Origin: Acephala macrosclerotiorum
Lineage: Eukaryota > Ascomycota > Leotiomycetes > Helotiales > Mollisiaceae
Assembly (NCBI GenBank): GCA_014904845.1
Contig: MU119303.1
Coordinates: 1-64,000 of the forward strand
DNA length: 64,000 nucleotides
Direction of reading: 5' to 3'
The notes under the pieces were generated by a model. The model saw only the letters and a program-made list of their open reading frames with translations, searched no databases and had not been told where the DNA came from. A program made the position numbers and the translations under genes. Below, in pieces: positions 11,930-24,267 of this stretch; the first letter of the stretch is position 1; each line of letters opens with the position of its first letter.

Positions 11930-13707
11930 TCATTTTCCACAGCCATCTTCGGCATCCATCTCTTCGTCTTCCCCTTCCTCGTCATCTTCATCTTCGCTAT
12001 CGCTATCTTCGAATTTGAACAAGTCGCGAAGCATTTCATCCATCCTCACCTCCGCCTCCTCAACTCCCATCATCTGTCTCTGCTCCACATGCCTCAACAC
12101 ACTCGCCGGATTCTGGATCTGGTTCTGATGCTGGCACTGCATCTGAGCCTGCTGCATTCTCATCGCTTGCTGATGCGCTTGAGCTGCTTGTCTCGCCCTG
12201 ACGACCTCTTCCGACTCTTGCTTCGGCTTCTCTTCCTTGGGTTCAGATGCCTCCCAAGGATTGACATTCTTACCAGGCATAGTTCGCTCCTGCTTATCGG
12301 CAGTCTCGCCCTTGAGAACAAGGACCCATTCAACGAGATCCCGCTTATCGACTCGATTTGAACGTCTCCACCAACTTCGCTTCTGTACTGAAGCATGATT
12401 GATTTTCCGTCTTGGTCGTTCGACGAAGCCTACGACTTCCCATTCTCGTCGAACCTTGGAATTTGAAGTAGCGGCTTCTTTGCTTTCGCAAAGTTTCTGA
12501 ATCTCCCATTGTGCATCATCTGGCATGGCGAGGATGCGTTTTCTGATGTAAATCATGTGTTGAGCTGGTGAGAGCGAAGCCTGAGACTGGATTCTGAAAA
12601 GCGAGATTTCGGATTTGGAGGAGGGGAGAGGCTTAATGTAATGCGTGGCTTCTTTATGTGTGTGCGTTTTGTGGACCAGGAAAGGGATGTTGAAGATGCG
12701 TGTGCTGGATTTCAAGGTGCGGGTTGAGGGATTGCGGCGGAGGAGGTAGGTTTCGAACTTTGCGTCTGTTGAGACTGTACTACTAAGCACACAAGGTAAG
12801 TTTAGTATCTTGAAAGAGTGAAATCGGGCAGAAAATACCTGTTTGAATCAGAATTGTATTTGTCGTTTCTTTGGAGAGTCTTCTTCTCATCAATGGTCGT
12901 TGGAATTGGAGCAGCAGAGTGAACTTGGAGTCCTTGCTGCGCAGCAATTTCTTGCTGGGCTCGCACTTGGTCTTGCTCTTCATATCTTGGAGGCTGGTTC
13001 TGAGCCTGCTGCTGTTGAGCTTGTTGATTCATCATTGCGGCATGCATTTGCATTTGCATTGCTCGCTGGAAGTTCCTCCGTCTCTCGATCTCAGTTTGGT
13101 CTGCGAATGGGTTCTGTCCATTTTCCAAGGCCTTCAATCGCGGGGCGTAGTCTCTCCAGACTCCGACGAGTCGCTCGGCGATAAGTCCCAGTCTATTTCG
13201 GAGGCCTTGGTACTCCATTTCTTCTTCTGCATTTCTCATATCGAGAGAGCGGAGTCCGTACCAATTTACAGCGTCAATCAGAACTCTGACCCTATATTTC
13301 TCAACGTACAATCTACTTCTCAAGCTTGCAGCCTTGGCTTCCGTTCCATTAATCAAGATCCAAGCATTGCGGGGGAGTCGTACAAGCCCCACATCGTTAG
13401 GCTGGAAAACCTTACTTCTCTTCGCATCTTCGACTCTTCCAGCTAATTGAGAAATTGCGTACAAGATATCTTGAGCCAGAGGATTCAGGAATGAGTCTGT
13501 TGCCGAAAATTCGAGTTCGGGAAATCGATCGATGGCTGTTTGCAGTGAACTGAGGAGACTTGATGCTACTCCTATGACCGAAATGAGTTCTTCCAAAGGT
13601 TCGATCGGATGCGGTAGCGTTGACAGATAGGAAGTCGATCGTGATATAAATTGTGTTGCAACATTGATGACTGCGAGAAGGTCCGCAGGCGACATGGTTA
13701 ACGACAT
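11930..13707 (-). CDS. Hypothetical Q/M-rich protein with acidic C-terminus
   Basis: Two exons on the minus strand, 13707-12839 and 12782-11930, joined by a 56-bp intron (GTATTT donor, CTTAG acceptor), give 573 residues. The start MSLTMSPADLL was preferred over an upstream in-frame Met because the intervening residues look like leader sequence. Residues about 1-230 are helical and leucine-rich (INVATQFISRSTSYL...), resembling the helical N-terminal domains of fungal STAND/prion-inhibitor-type proteins; this is only an impression. A Q/M/A-rich stretch follows (MQMQMHAAMMNQQAQQQQAQ), then a basic central part, another Q-rich stretch and a tail of Asp/Glu (EDSDSEDEDDEEGEDEE). The layout suggests a nuclear or scaffold protein, but no domain is certain. 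Confidence 0.8.
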
Positions 13708-14734
13708 GGTGAACAATTTGAACACTTGCAATTGATCACAAGTCAACACCGAAAACTGAACTTGGGAAAGAAAGAAGAGAGAAAGCTGCGCACGGAACAT
13801 TTATGTTGTGCGCTGAATATGTTCAAGCCTCGAAATGGACAAGGCTCGGAATCTACACACCGAGTAGGTCATCGGACAGGGCAAGCACCTCCAAGATGTC
13901 CACGACCCCTTTTTTTTTTCCAACAAGGCGTCCACTTGGACCCCACAGAAACATTCTCCCAGGGCACTTCTCCGCCCTAGAATGACCATGATGAGACTGC
14001 GGCTGAGCGGTGTCCGTGAGCGTCAGAATTCCATAAAGCTGGAAGCAAGATGAACACTTTAGCGCGGATGCCCTATTTCCGAAACGCGCTTAGCGCTAGC
14101 CTCGTTAGGAATCATACGCTATCTACTACTTCCCCAAAAATGAAAGAATGCCGCAAATCAAACTTATAAGCCATGATTTGTGGGCGTCACTCGGGCGAGG
14201 GCACCTGCTAGGCAGCATATCAATGGTAAGATCTGTGACACAGAACGAATGAGAGATTGGTGGGGTATGCAGGTTCGCGATTGGTGCGAGACGTTCATCG
14301 AAAAATGCCCTTTTCGACACCGATTTGGGCAGAGCCATTGATTGGTTGCCAATATTGTGGCGCTAGGGCCTTGACCAACCTCGCTATTTTGAGGAAAGGG
14401 CAGGACTTTGGCTGAACGCCCTAAACAGGGCCCTTGCGAACTGAGGGTGTGTTAAAACACTATCAGGAGTCGTGAAAGTCTCACAAGATTCTATGTCTTC
14501 TAAGTCATAATCCGTGAAATTCCTCACATGTGCATCGCAGCCTCCCGCCCGTGTTAACCCCGCGCCAAGCCGTGCCATTCTCCTGACTCCTTCGTTTTCT
14601 ATAACTTTTTCGAAAAAGGAAATATTAATGGCTCATCGGCATAGCCTTAGCGAGCCCCTTTTGCCCTCAGGAACGGTTTGAACTTCAGCCCCAAACCGTC
14701 CTTCCTAAGTTATCTTCAGGTCCTCGCCGACTTC
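13708..14734. other. Intergenic, no supported gene
   Basis: This holds the promoter of the gene starting at 13,707 and the 3' flank of the phosphatase gene ending at 14,735. Small minus-strand frames (14126-14338, 14384-14578) lack protein-like features. A short GCGC/AGCGCT palindrome-rich patch lies near 14,080-14,100. Confidence 0.5.
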
Positions 14735-17700
14735 CTAAGATGGTTTAAGAGCTTGCCAACTCAATCCTCCTGCTCCTTCATCACCTCCCAGAAGATCCTG
14801 TGTAGGTCTGCGTGGGGGAAGCTTCGGTTTGGGCCCTTCATCCTCTGCTGCATCTCCAGCAGTTCCATTGACTTTCGACCCTCCAGGTCTTCTAGGTTGT
14901 GGCGGAGGAGGTGGTGTTGCGGTATTTCTCTTGTCCTCAATCTCTCGTTTTATGAAGTCTGCATCTATACCCAGGCCTCGGGGAGCAGTTGTTCTTTTCG
15001 GAGGAGTGAAGCCGGTGTGGTCTATTGTGCTTGATCGCGGGGCTTGTGCCGGTATCGCTTTTCGTACGGGTGTCGCAGATATCGTAGATAAGGTAGGAGA
15101 TTGGGTCAAGGAGGGAGAGGCTGTGAGATGCACAGGCTTTTTCGCGACTGGAGGAGGAGCTTTTTTCGAAGAGGAACTTGTTGTCGTTGAGGTTGAGAGC
15201 CGGCGTTCGTTCGGCCTTGTGGGAAACGCTGGTCTGGGAGTCGGTATATCATCCCGCAGTGATGTTTGAGAGATATTTCTCGTCGGTTCTGACACAGAGG
15301 AGGTAAAGGGAGGTGGAAGCTTCCTGGTGCCATTTGTAGCACCAGCTGTCGACGGTCGAGGGTTTGGTGGAGGTTGCGAAGTGGTATTCTTTCTCGATCC
15401 ACGAGGAGCTGGTGGTCGAGGTACTGTGACCCAATCAGGCTCATCAGTAATGCTGTAAGGATTCGAAGGTCGACTCGGATTAGGAATTAAGCCGTCCTGT
15501 GGGGGTTTGATAGCTGAACGTGCTGGCTGGCCACCATCAAGCCACCATTTACGCTTGTCAGAACTAGCAGGTGGTAGACCCGGTTCAATGGAATCATAGC
15601 CGATAAGGTCCTCATCGTCGGAGTCATCATGTGGGTTGCTGGCCGATGTATTGCCAATATCGAGTTGACGCTTTTCATAAATCTGACGACTAAGCAATTC
15701 TCGACGAGCCTCATCGACAATGCTCACCGTGCATTGGAAGGTTGCATAAACCGGGCGATGGTCAGAGAAACGAAGTGGTGCGGTGTTGTAATTGATTTGC
15801 CTAAGATTAGTGCCTTTACGAAGTATGCGATCTGTCCAGGCAGGTATCCGCGCCTTTTCTCTGCATAATGTTAGCAACCGTCTTGGCCGTGAATCCAGAC
15901 CACATACGAGGTGTCATATTCATCGGTTCCCAAATCAAACTTGTATGTAGGATTGAACGTGATGCGTGACTCAGAATAGTAAGGAAAGGTGAGTCCTGCG
16001 ACCATTTGCAGGTTCAACTGCATTCAATCAGTGATTAAGGCAACAAAAGTGCTTGGCGAAAGCTTGCCTGATCGTTCTCATATAGAGTCTCTAGGTCACC
16101 ATTCTTGATAAGCTGTTTGACTTTATCTGCACCGAGTCCTATTCGATAATTGAAGTCACCCATCCAAATGACAGTATCTAGGTAGAAGTCAGCGGGCTGT
16201 AGGATGGCAGAAGAGGCTGTACTCACCATGATCGTCGATACCTCGATTCCTCTGGAACCTTAGGCCATGGTGAATTGTGGTGTAGTCCCTATTCCTCTCT
16301 TCGTAGTTCGCAAAGCCAGCAGCAAGATGTGCTGTCACGAAGCATATTTGAGTGTTTGCATAATCCATCCGAATCGCTACTGCTCCCTTGTTACCTGCCA
16401 TTCCAGACATTCCCGTCTTCTTTAGAGCACCCTCGACGTTCTTGATATTCCGGAGAGAGGATGCCTTCACGAATATGCATAGGGCGGCACCGACCAGTTG
16501 TCCGCTTCGCAGAAGGACATAGTGTTCTCTGCCTGCTGTTCGCGCATGCCTATTGAGAGTTTTGCGAACTGCTCTCTCCCATGCCTGTTTTCGAGTGGGG
16601 TCACTGTTCATGATCTGCTGGGGACTGAGCTCAACGATTTCTTGGAAGCCTACAGCTACGATTTCAGGATGCTGCTGAGAGGGGTTTACGCCTGGGAAAA
16701 GCCAATCTGACAAGTCCTGATCGATACCCTCAGTACGGCCATTCAAGTTGAAGGATCCACACCATCTGCCACAATTAGCCGTGAGGTCAACGACAGAGGG
16801 ACAAAGACAGACATATTTATTGGCTCAGAGGCCTGGAACTCCGAGCTTCGCTTGGCAAGTTCAGCTTGAACATAATCATTCATGGGGTCAAAAAGGTGAA
16901 CAGGCACTTGACCCATCATTCGACCAAGCAGAACATCAATAGTGTTCTGGCGGCCCTTGTCGGCAAAGTTGTTGATGTATAGACGAGTCGCACTCTTCCT
17001 AGCATCTGCAATTGCGCCTGCAAGCGACATTTTGCCATGTCTTGTAAAGCTCGACTTCAAAGCTCCTGTACCGGCATATATCCTCGACAAAGCGTCTCCA
17101 TTATCGGCCCACAGACTCGAATGCCGCATCCAGAAGTCGGAAGCAGCCCGCTCGTTCCGATGAAATAGGAAAGACTCCATCGCCATCTGCGAAATTATAG
17201 TCTGGATGAGATTCGTCCTGTCGAGACAATCGAGGCAGTTGGTCCGGAAGACTCCTTCTTGCTGCAAAACCACCACATTCCTTCGATGCGGTTTCTCTTG
17301 GATATCTTCATTCGGATCCTCGATATCCTCCGACAAGTAATATGCAAATCCGTCCGCAGAGTTCTCAATGATTCTTCGAATAAGGCTGGCGGCTTCATAG
17401 CCATTAGGACCTTTCGTTTCAGCATGAAAGTCAAACTCCGTATCGCGTAGCAGTTGATGGTCCTTTGATCCTTTCTCGTCTTGCCGATTCAGCGCAGAGT
17501 GCCAGATACCGTACCGATACAGATTTGTCAATTCCGCTTCACCTGGCTTTGTCTCACTGAGTAGGTTCACAATATGAACAGCACCATAATTTTGTTCTAA
17601 CTCTGCGAAATGCTTGTCGAATGCTGGCTGGGCACCTTCGGATGATCGAGTGATGGTAATCTTTTGCTGTCCTGGAATGAGTCCCGGAGCTTGCTCCCAG

Positions 17701-18773
17701 AAAACAGGTACTAAGCCTCTGATTTGCGCATAAGAGAAGCATATCCCCGCTGGCTTTTCATTGCTTGCCGGATCAGTCTGCCCAGCTGCAGTCGGGCTCC
17801 AAAATATAGTTTCTGACTCCACAAAATTGGCAACATTTCCATCATCGTCAATACCGCGACTGTTGAACCTTGTCCCAGCTCTTCTAGAAGATAACCTCGA
17901 TATCAGTGTGAGAGTTGCAGGAAGACCGGTTCTTGTCGTGTGTAGAGGGTTTGAGGAGACAGGTATGGTAATTGTAAGAGCAAAGCCACGGATGGCTGAA
18001 GTCAAGATCCGAGACTTGTCCAACGCTACCCTTTCATGTGCCACAAGCCGCGATCGAAATTTCACCAGAGGGCTAATCATATAGGAATTCCAGAGGAAGG
18101 ACTCGTCGAGATTGTCTATATCAAAAGTAGAAGAGTCTGTAGATCTGCAAAGGTTCAGCAGCGTTTGTGAAAGGAGGTGTGAATGTCCGTACCTATCCTG
18201 AAGTCTGTTGGTAAGATCAAAGTCGGTGCTGTAGTAGAAGCTGCCATTGCCCAGCAATTTCTGCAGTTCCAAGCATGGGTGTTCAACACCCTCCCTTCGG
18301 TTCAGCCCCGATCCGTAATCTTGTCCCTCCATGGAATATGGATCCAAATGATCGCTGAATGTATTGTCGAATTCATTGCTATTCAGACAATGAAATTCCA
18401 CCCCAAATATCTTCTCCACAGTCTCCCCAGGACGGACATTAGCAACCTTGGTCGCTCCTGTAACCACGCAGAGGAACACATCGTGATTGAGAGTGATCAA
18501 TCCGAGTGTTCCATGGACAGGCAAAGGGCTCAGAGTCCGATACTCGCTCAAATCCACGCTTTCGACGGCCGAGAACTCAACCATGCACTTTGGCGTGGCT
18601 GCTCCATCGGCAGATGTTCGTACTTGCGTCGATTGCAAGGATGTAAAAGATCCATTTCCGTTGCGCAAGTCTTCAGTCGCAGACGGAGTATGGCGGAATA
18701 TTAGGGCATGTGAAAAAGTCACAAGAGCAATCGATCGTTGCGGATACTCGCGCAGTAGGATGCGGATAGACAT
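14735..18773 (-). CDS. Synaptojanin-like inositol polyphosphate 5-phosphatase (Sac1 plus 5-phosphatase)
   Basis: Six exons on the minus strand: 18773-18193, 18144-16813, 16765-16227, 16177-16068, 16017-15908, 15860-14735, giving about 1,265 residues. The N-terminal Sac1 domain includes FYYSTDFDLTNRLQDR, DESFLWN and the catalytic CX5R motif in RTNCLDCLDRTN. The 5-phosphatase domain follows: WCGSFNLNGRTEG, VAVGFQEIVEL, NKGAVAIRM, ARIPAWTDRIL and SDHRPVYATF. The last about 300 residues are Pro/Ser/Thr-rich with PPPPPQPRRPGG runs, as in synaptojanin tails that bind SH3 proteins. This is the yeast INP51/52/53 group, hydrolysing PI(4,5)P2 and other phosphoinositides in endocytosis and actin control. 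The first intron (18192-18145, 48 bp) is in frame and stop-free. The intron at 16067-16018 has a GC donor. Confidence 0.95.
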
Positions 18774-19919
18774 GTTTTATGTTTTATGGATGACTCGGGG
18801 TCGATGCAAAGGCTTCGTATCATCTTGCAATCTGTCGTTGGCAAAAAAAAACATACTGCGTTCAAGTCGAGGCTCTGCCCGCGAATTCGTGTCTACAAGT
18901 GCCGCACCGTCATCATGAAATTGGCAGAATCGGGCGGTGAGATCCTTGATTGTCACGAGCTAACAGTCACGTGAGCGAAATAAATGTCGAGTTCCAGGTT
19001 TGTCATGGAGTTTTTCTAGCGCGAAGTAATGAAGGCTCTTTCTATTTCGACACTACGTACGTCAATCATCCTGTTTGAAGGGAAGTATTGTTTGTTCGTG
19101 CCTGAAGTATCAGGTTTGTACCTCAATTTTCAGGACGCAAAGCCAAGCCTCGTATCCTCAGACATTGTCTGACAATGCCTACAATAACCTCGAAACTCTT
19201 TCTGTCGGGTCAGAATACAGTACCAAAGACCAATACAGGTCTAATTCATGACTCCCTCTTTCCTTACCTTCTCTTCTGAAGACGATCGAGATCCTGACTT
19301 CGTAGAACACACCACAATGAAGTCATATCGTCCCACGTCTATGTCCACCACTTCACAACGAAGAATCAATTGGTCGCAATTGACTCTATCTTGCACAGCG
19401 ACAAACGCCAGGCTGGGGTGAACCACAAAGGAATCACCGTCCCTCGGTAGGCGCATGGCTTGAAGTCAATGCCTCGTTGCGACAAAAGGAAACCTTTTGG
19501 ATACCCGGATTTCAATGGGTGCGTAATTTGTTATTATTCTAAGGCATACGAGTAACCGGTAGATGACAAGGCTTCAGTATCGGAACTATCTCCCCTGTCC
19601 AGGCACCTGAAAACATCATAACGCACACTGAATCGAAGAATCAACAGCAGACGACATGCCGAACACAACGCCTTAAACCACTCGACTCAAAGCGCAAACA
19701 GTCCGAACTTCCCAGTTAGACAACAGTCATGTGTAACTTGTGCATATAGGAGCTCGGAAATAATGCTGCTGCTGACACGGGCATGAGTCTGCGCTTTGCT
19801 GCAACTATTGAGCAAGTGCCACTACATTGCCGTTCTTTCCGACTAGGCGCTGAACGAAGCACGGAAGTCAGAAGATTTCGGTGCTCGTGGCTAACCTCGG
19901 GCCGCTCTGGACTGCGAAA
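18774..19919. other. Intergenic, no supported gene
   Basis: Promoter side of the phosphatase gene and 3' flank of the next minus-strand gene. A 71-codon minus-strand frame (19241-19456) could be an exon but has no splice partner I can defend. Confidence 0.5.
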
Positions 19920-20884
19920 TTAAAGGAGGCCGTTTTGGGTGGCTTGCAAAGCTGCCAATGAACGATACTTTCTTAGGACAAAGAGAACACAAGGAGCGAC
20001 GAGGACTAACCCCTTTCCCCCACAATAACGCCAAGCAAGTCTCAAGCCTTGTCTTTCAGGCTGTCCAGTTTTAGCATTCAGGAACCTATCAAAGAAGCGG
20101 TCAATATCAGATTGAAATAGCCGATTGTATGCTTTTTGTCTAGACCGAGGACAAGATAATAAATAGTGCTTGGCACGAATCTGGAAGGATACTCCGTACA
20201 ACAGTGAGGGGAATATGACCCGGTTGGTGTGGTGGTGATGCATAATCAGCTACGAGAATTCAGAGAAAAGGGTTTGAGGAAGTTGGCAAACGCTGTACAT
20301 ACCCATCTTAGTGTTCGGATGTCGTGGAATCCCCATGTTACATACATGCAGGCCATGGAGGATTCTCTTATCAGAGCGACGTGATCCCGCGTTAACCATC
20401 CCTTAGGAATACTTCGCTGGGACACTGGTGCATTCTTGAGTAATTCATCCAGGCCGACGGAAGCATTTAAGTATGATTGTTCATCAGTCCAGTCCCTTGG
20501 CGTATGACGGAGGTGGTACTTGATGATAGCTTCTTCTGCGGGTGTCAGCAATAAGTGGCCGAAGTCTTGGAAAGAGGAGGCACGGCAAGGGCGCCACGAA
20601 AAGTGCCAAGTGAAGTGTCAAGTCTTTGGAAGTCCAGGCCGTCAGAACTTCTCTTCGGACCATGGAAAAGTGTTCGGCTGTTCTAGATTCTCAGGGATCG
20701 AGATGCATGCAGGATTGCTAGGATCATCACTGCGCCGACCCCGTAAGACGTGCTGCTGATTCGTGCACTCGCCGCACCGCATCCACTCCTGCCCACCTCC
20801 TTCTCCAGCTCCCCAATCGTCGCCCTTGTCAGCAGCCCAGCTCCTGTGCACAAAGGGGGATCGATGGTCCCGTTGATCTGCCAT
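19920..20884 (-). CDS. Hypothetical protein, partly resolved gene model
   Basis: Three minus-strand segments look coding. The 5' segment starts at ATG 20884 and is open to 20642; it has MRCGEC and PACISIPE, suggestive of a small Cys pair motif. The middle segment 20535-20303 begins after a strong GCTGAC...CCCGCAG acceptor and reads EEAIIKYHLRHTPRDWTDEQ. The last segment 20249-19920 follows a phase-0 intron (20302-20250, GTATGT donor, CGTAG acceptor) and reads NRVIFPSLLYGVSF...RQKAYNRLFQSDIDRFFDRFL. The donor of the first intron was not found in the required phase, so the 5' join is open. No family recognised. Confidence 0.5.
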
Positions 20885-21512
20885 TGTTTCTGGTTAAGTG
20901 TGACGTTGATCGATCCAACCGAGCCTCTAAAAACAGCGCTCTACCCCCAGGTGCCTCTACGGTATCCCTCCCAGGGCCGGGTCGAGCCCATGCCAAGCCT
21001 GACACTTTCACTAGCGAGAACAAATAGACCGACGCAGCACGAGGCCTAGATCTCCAACAACTATGCGGCGCTGAACCACCAGTCTACCACACAATCCCCT
21101 CCGAGGCCATCGAGCCCATTTCACACCAAACCAGTAGAAACCTCGAACTCGATGCATTGGTTCGGTGTCATCAGTCTTTTACGTCTCTCCGGCCAGACTT
21201 GAGAAAGCCCCCAACATCACGGAGAGAGCTCCTCTCTCGACCTTATTCACACCTCTCCTTGTCAATTTCCTCCCTATCACATCGAGACCTTTCTGTCGGT
21301 ATTTCACGATCGAATTCTTCGAAGGTCCAATAGTGGAACCGTCGACCCGACGGACTGGGCCCTTTCAACAAACAGAATCTCGATACAGCCTGACGAGTCT
21401 CTTTTTGATATTTCTTTTCCAGCAGCACAACACTGCCGTGCAACCGCAGTGGCTTGACTTCATTCTGAAATACGGCTGGCAGCGCCGATCATCAGAACCG
21501 TATGCCTTTCCA
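20885..21512. promoter_or_regulatory. Divergent intergenic region
   Basis: It lies between the minus-strand gene starting at 20,884 and the histidine kinase starting at 21,513. The kinase frame stays open upstream of 21,513 but contains no ATG there, so this is most likely 5' UTR and shared promoter. Confidence 0.5.
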
Positions 21513-24267
21513 ATGACGGCCTCAATCTCTATGGACTGTAGGATGCACGAAATACTTCAACAACACCCCGACGCATTTGAAACTAGGCCCTGCGGTCCTC
21601 GAACCTATAAACCTTTGCGACAACGAGCACGAGTACGTTTTGCTGGCGAAATAAAGAGTCCAAGCCCATCGAGGGCGGTTGGGGTGGAGGAGATGGATGC
21701 AACATCTGCCGAGGAAACACCTGAGCCAGACGACCTCATCAATCGGAATACTCTTTGTTTACCCGACTTCGCAGGAAATTCTATACTCCACGGTGGGGAC
21801 AACGGGTTCAAGAATGTTTTACGACAATACTTTCCCTCGCCAGAGAGCAATGCTACTGAGCGCCTTGTGGACCTCAAATCAAAGCTGAGAGATGCCTCAA
21901 CACACGATTTCTGGGGTATATTGATGGAGGAGATGTGTGATATTACCGGATCACAATGTGGATTCGTTGCTAAACGGATGCTGGTGGATGACCAAGACAG
22001 TGCGATAGAGATGCCGGAATTGGGGGAGCCAGGGTCCTGTCTGATGGGAGTCGCCTTTTACATCAATAATGGTACCGATGTCAAAGAAATGTACCGAGAT
22101 TACCGATACCACGCCTATGGGACCCCGTGTGCCCATATGAGGCACGACAAGGTATTCATTGTGCCAGAGAAGTTGACAGACTTTACACCGAATAACCCGA
22201 ATCCAATGCCGTGGAAGCAATCCGAGGCCTTCATTGGCGTGCCACTCTTTCATGAAGGGAAATGTTTTGCTCACTTCGGCATGATATGGTCCTCTGAAGG
22301 TGCAACTAAGAGGAAGTTGGGATGGCCATTCATCGAGATGTTCTTGCACTCACTAGAAGACGTGATTTTGCAACGTATCTTGGAGGGGAGAGGCTTCGCC
22401 AAGGAGAGTGCACCCCTTGACTCGACTTCCGCCAAGGTCATCCCTTTATCAGCCATCACTGCATCTCAATCGCTGAAACCCTACGCTCGAAGCCTCTCGC
22501 ATGAGCTGAGAACTCCAATGCAGGGCGTTGTCGGTATGTTGGACATCATGTACTCAACGGTACTTGACGCCATCGCCAATCAACCAAGCGATCGTGTGCG
22601 GACTGTCTTCAAAGACCTCAAGAACCATATAGAGGTCGTACAGGGTATGTCCATCCAGATGAAGTATACCAACTCATGTGCTAATACTGTATGTAGACAG
22701 TTCGAGAAGAGCTGTGGAGGCTGCTGATAACGTCGTCCATGCTTATGACATGAACATGCAGATGCCCGAAACACCACTCACTCCAAATGAAGCCGACGTA
22801 ATCAAAGGATTGGTCACACCTAGCTTAGAGTCTGAGAGCCAGTCACCTCCCATGTCGAGAAAGCGAGAACGTTCAGATGATCTAGACTTCTGCCCAAGCT
22901 CGCCCCTGAAAAGGATGTTCACAATGACTGAAGCCGAAATCTTGCGAACTTACTATCCTAATGTCAGTCTGTCCGACGGCCCTACGATATCAATCACTGA
23001 GACCGCTCCTTCAACAAAGCCTCCATCCGAAGCCTCGCTCACAGAGAGTGAGAGATGTAGTCCGTTACTATCCCCCGCTATGTTGAGTCCAACCCTTCGA
23101 CGTGTTATCACGAGAGAGTTCCTGCGCAGCCTTGTCAACGAAGCGCTACGGAATGGCCATCCCACCAGCGAAGTACACAATGAGACGGATCTAGGCGAGA
23201 AGATCGATGTGCGGACGATCGGTTCCAGGGGCGAGGTGCAAGACAGGACAATCTACCTCGAGATCGAATCTGATGTTCCTGAGGTCATCATCACGGGGGA
23301 ACAGCATCTTCAATTCGCATTACAGAAGCTTGTCGACAACGCCATCAAGTTTACGGAGCATGGTAGTATTAGGATTACGGTCAAGATTTCAAGGAGCCCT
23401 CAAGTTGTGGAGATCTGGGTTGTCGACACGGGATGTGGTATCTCGGAGGAATCGAAGTCGAACTTGTTCAAGCCACATTTCCAACAAGATTCATCCATCA
23501 GTCGCTTAAAGGATGGTCTCGGTCTCAGTTTGTTCAATGCCAAGGCACAGGTACGGAAGAACTTGGGTGGTGACGTTACTCTAGAGCGATCTAACACCAA
23601 AGGCCCGTCGAAGGGGTCCGAGTTCCTGATCAAGCTACCTATTTCCAGCTTGGAGGCAGGTCCTAGAGATACTCCTGTTGTAGGGACGTCTCCACCACCT
23701 ACCTATTGTCACCCAAGCTATCGCTCGTGGTCTGAGCCCACCGTTCCTACGAAAAGTTCCTTGGAGGCGTCGACTGCAACCTTACCAACTCGTTCAACTA
23801 CTCCCAAGCAAGCTGCTCGCAAAAGGCAATCGTTCAACCCAAAACTAGCCGTCGAGTATCCCCTAAACATCCTCATTGCCGAAGACAATGCCATCAATCG
23901 CAATGTTGCCGTCGGCTCCCTCAACAAACTCGGTTACAGCGACGCAAACATCACTGTCACATTTGATGGTCTAGAAGCTGTCAAGGTCTACGAAGCATCT
24001 CTCTCTAAGCCACCAGCGGAGAGTTTTACCGCGGTACTGATGGATATTTGGATGCCAAACATGGATGGCTACGAAGCAACACGCAACATCGTCGACCTCG
24101 CACGAGCCAACGGACGCAACACGAAAGTCATCGCCGTCACTGCGGATGTCACCGGCGAATCTGTCGAACGAGCGAAAGCAGCTGGCATGGAGAGCTTCCT
24201 TGCCAAGCCTTATAAGGTAGCAGATATCGAACGTTTGATTGTCGAGAATTTTGATAGATGTTGCTAG
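21513..24267 (+). CDS. Hybrid histidine kinase with GAF domain and C-terminal receiver
   Basis: Two exons, 21513-22644 and 22697-24267, joined by a 52-bp intron (GTATGT, GCTAATAC branch, TGTAG), give 900 residues. ATG 21513 is the first ATG in the frame. Residues about 90-290 are GAF-like (FWGILMEEMCDITGSQCGFV...FIGVPLFHEGKCFAHFGMIW). The H-box is SLSHELRTPMQG with the phosphoacceptor at H330. The ATP-binding domain shows LQKLVDNAIKFTEHGSI (N), VVDTGCGI (G1) and DGLGLSLFNAKAQ (G2). The receiver has ILIAEDNAINR and MDIWMPNMDG with phosphoacceptor D827, then AVTAD and FLAKPYK. There is no membrane segment, so it is a cytoplasmic sensor. A Ser/Pro-rich linker separates the H-box from the ATPase domain. 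It should feed the Ypd1 phosphorelay. The exact fungal HK class is not assigned. Confidence 0.95.

Noticed and set aside
12843..13446. Plus-strand frames opposite the Q-rich gene
   Set aside because: They are leucine-rich shadows of the CAG/CAA-rich minus-strand coding sequence.
21165..21512. Longer N-terminus for the histidine kinase
   Set aside because: The frame is open but its first codon is GTG and no ATG occurs before 21513.
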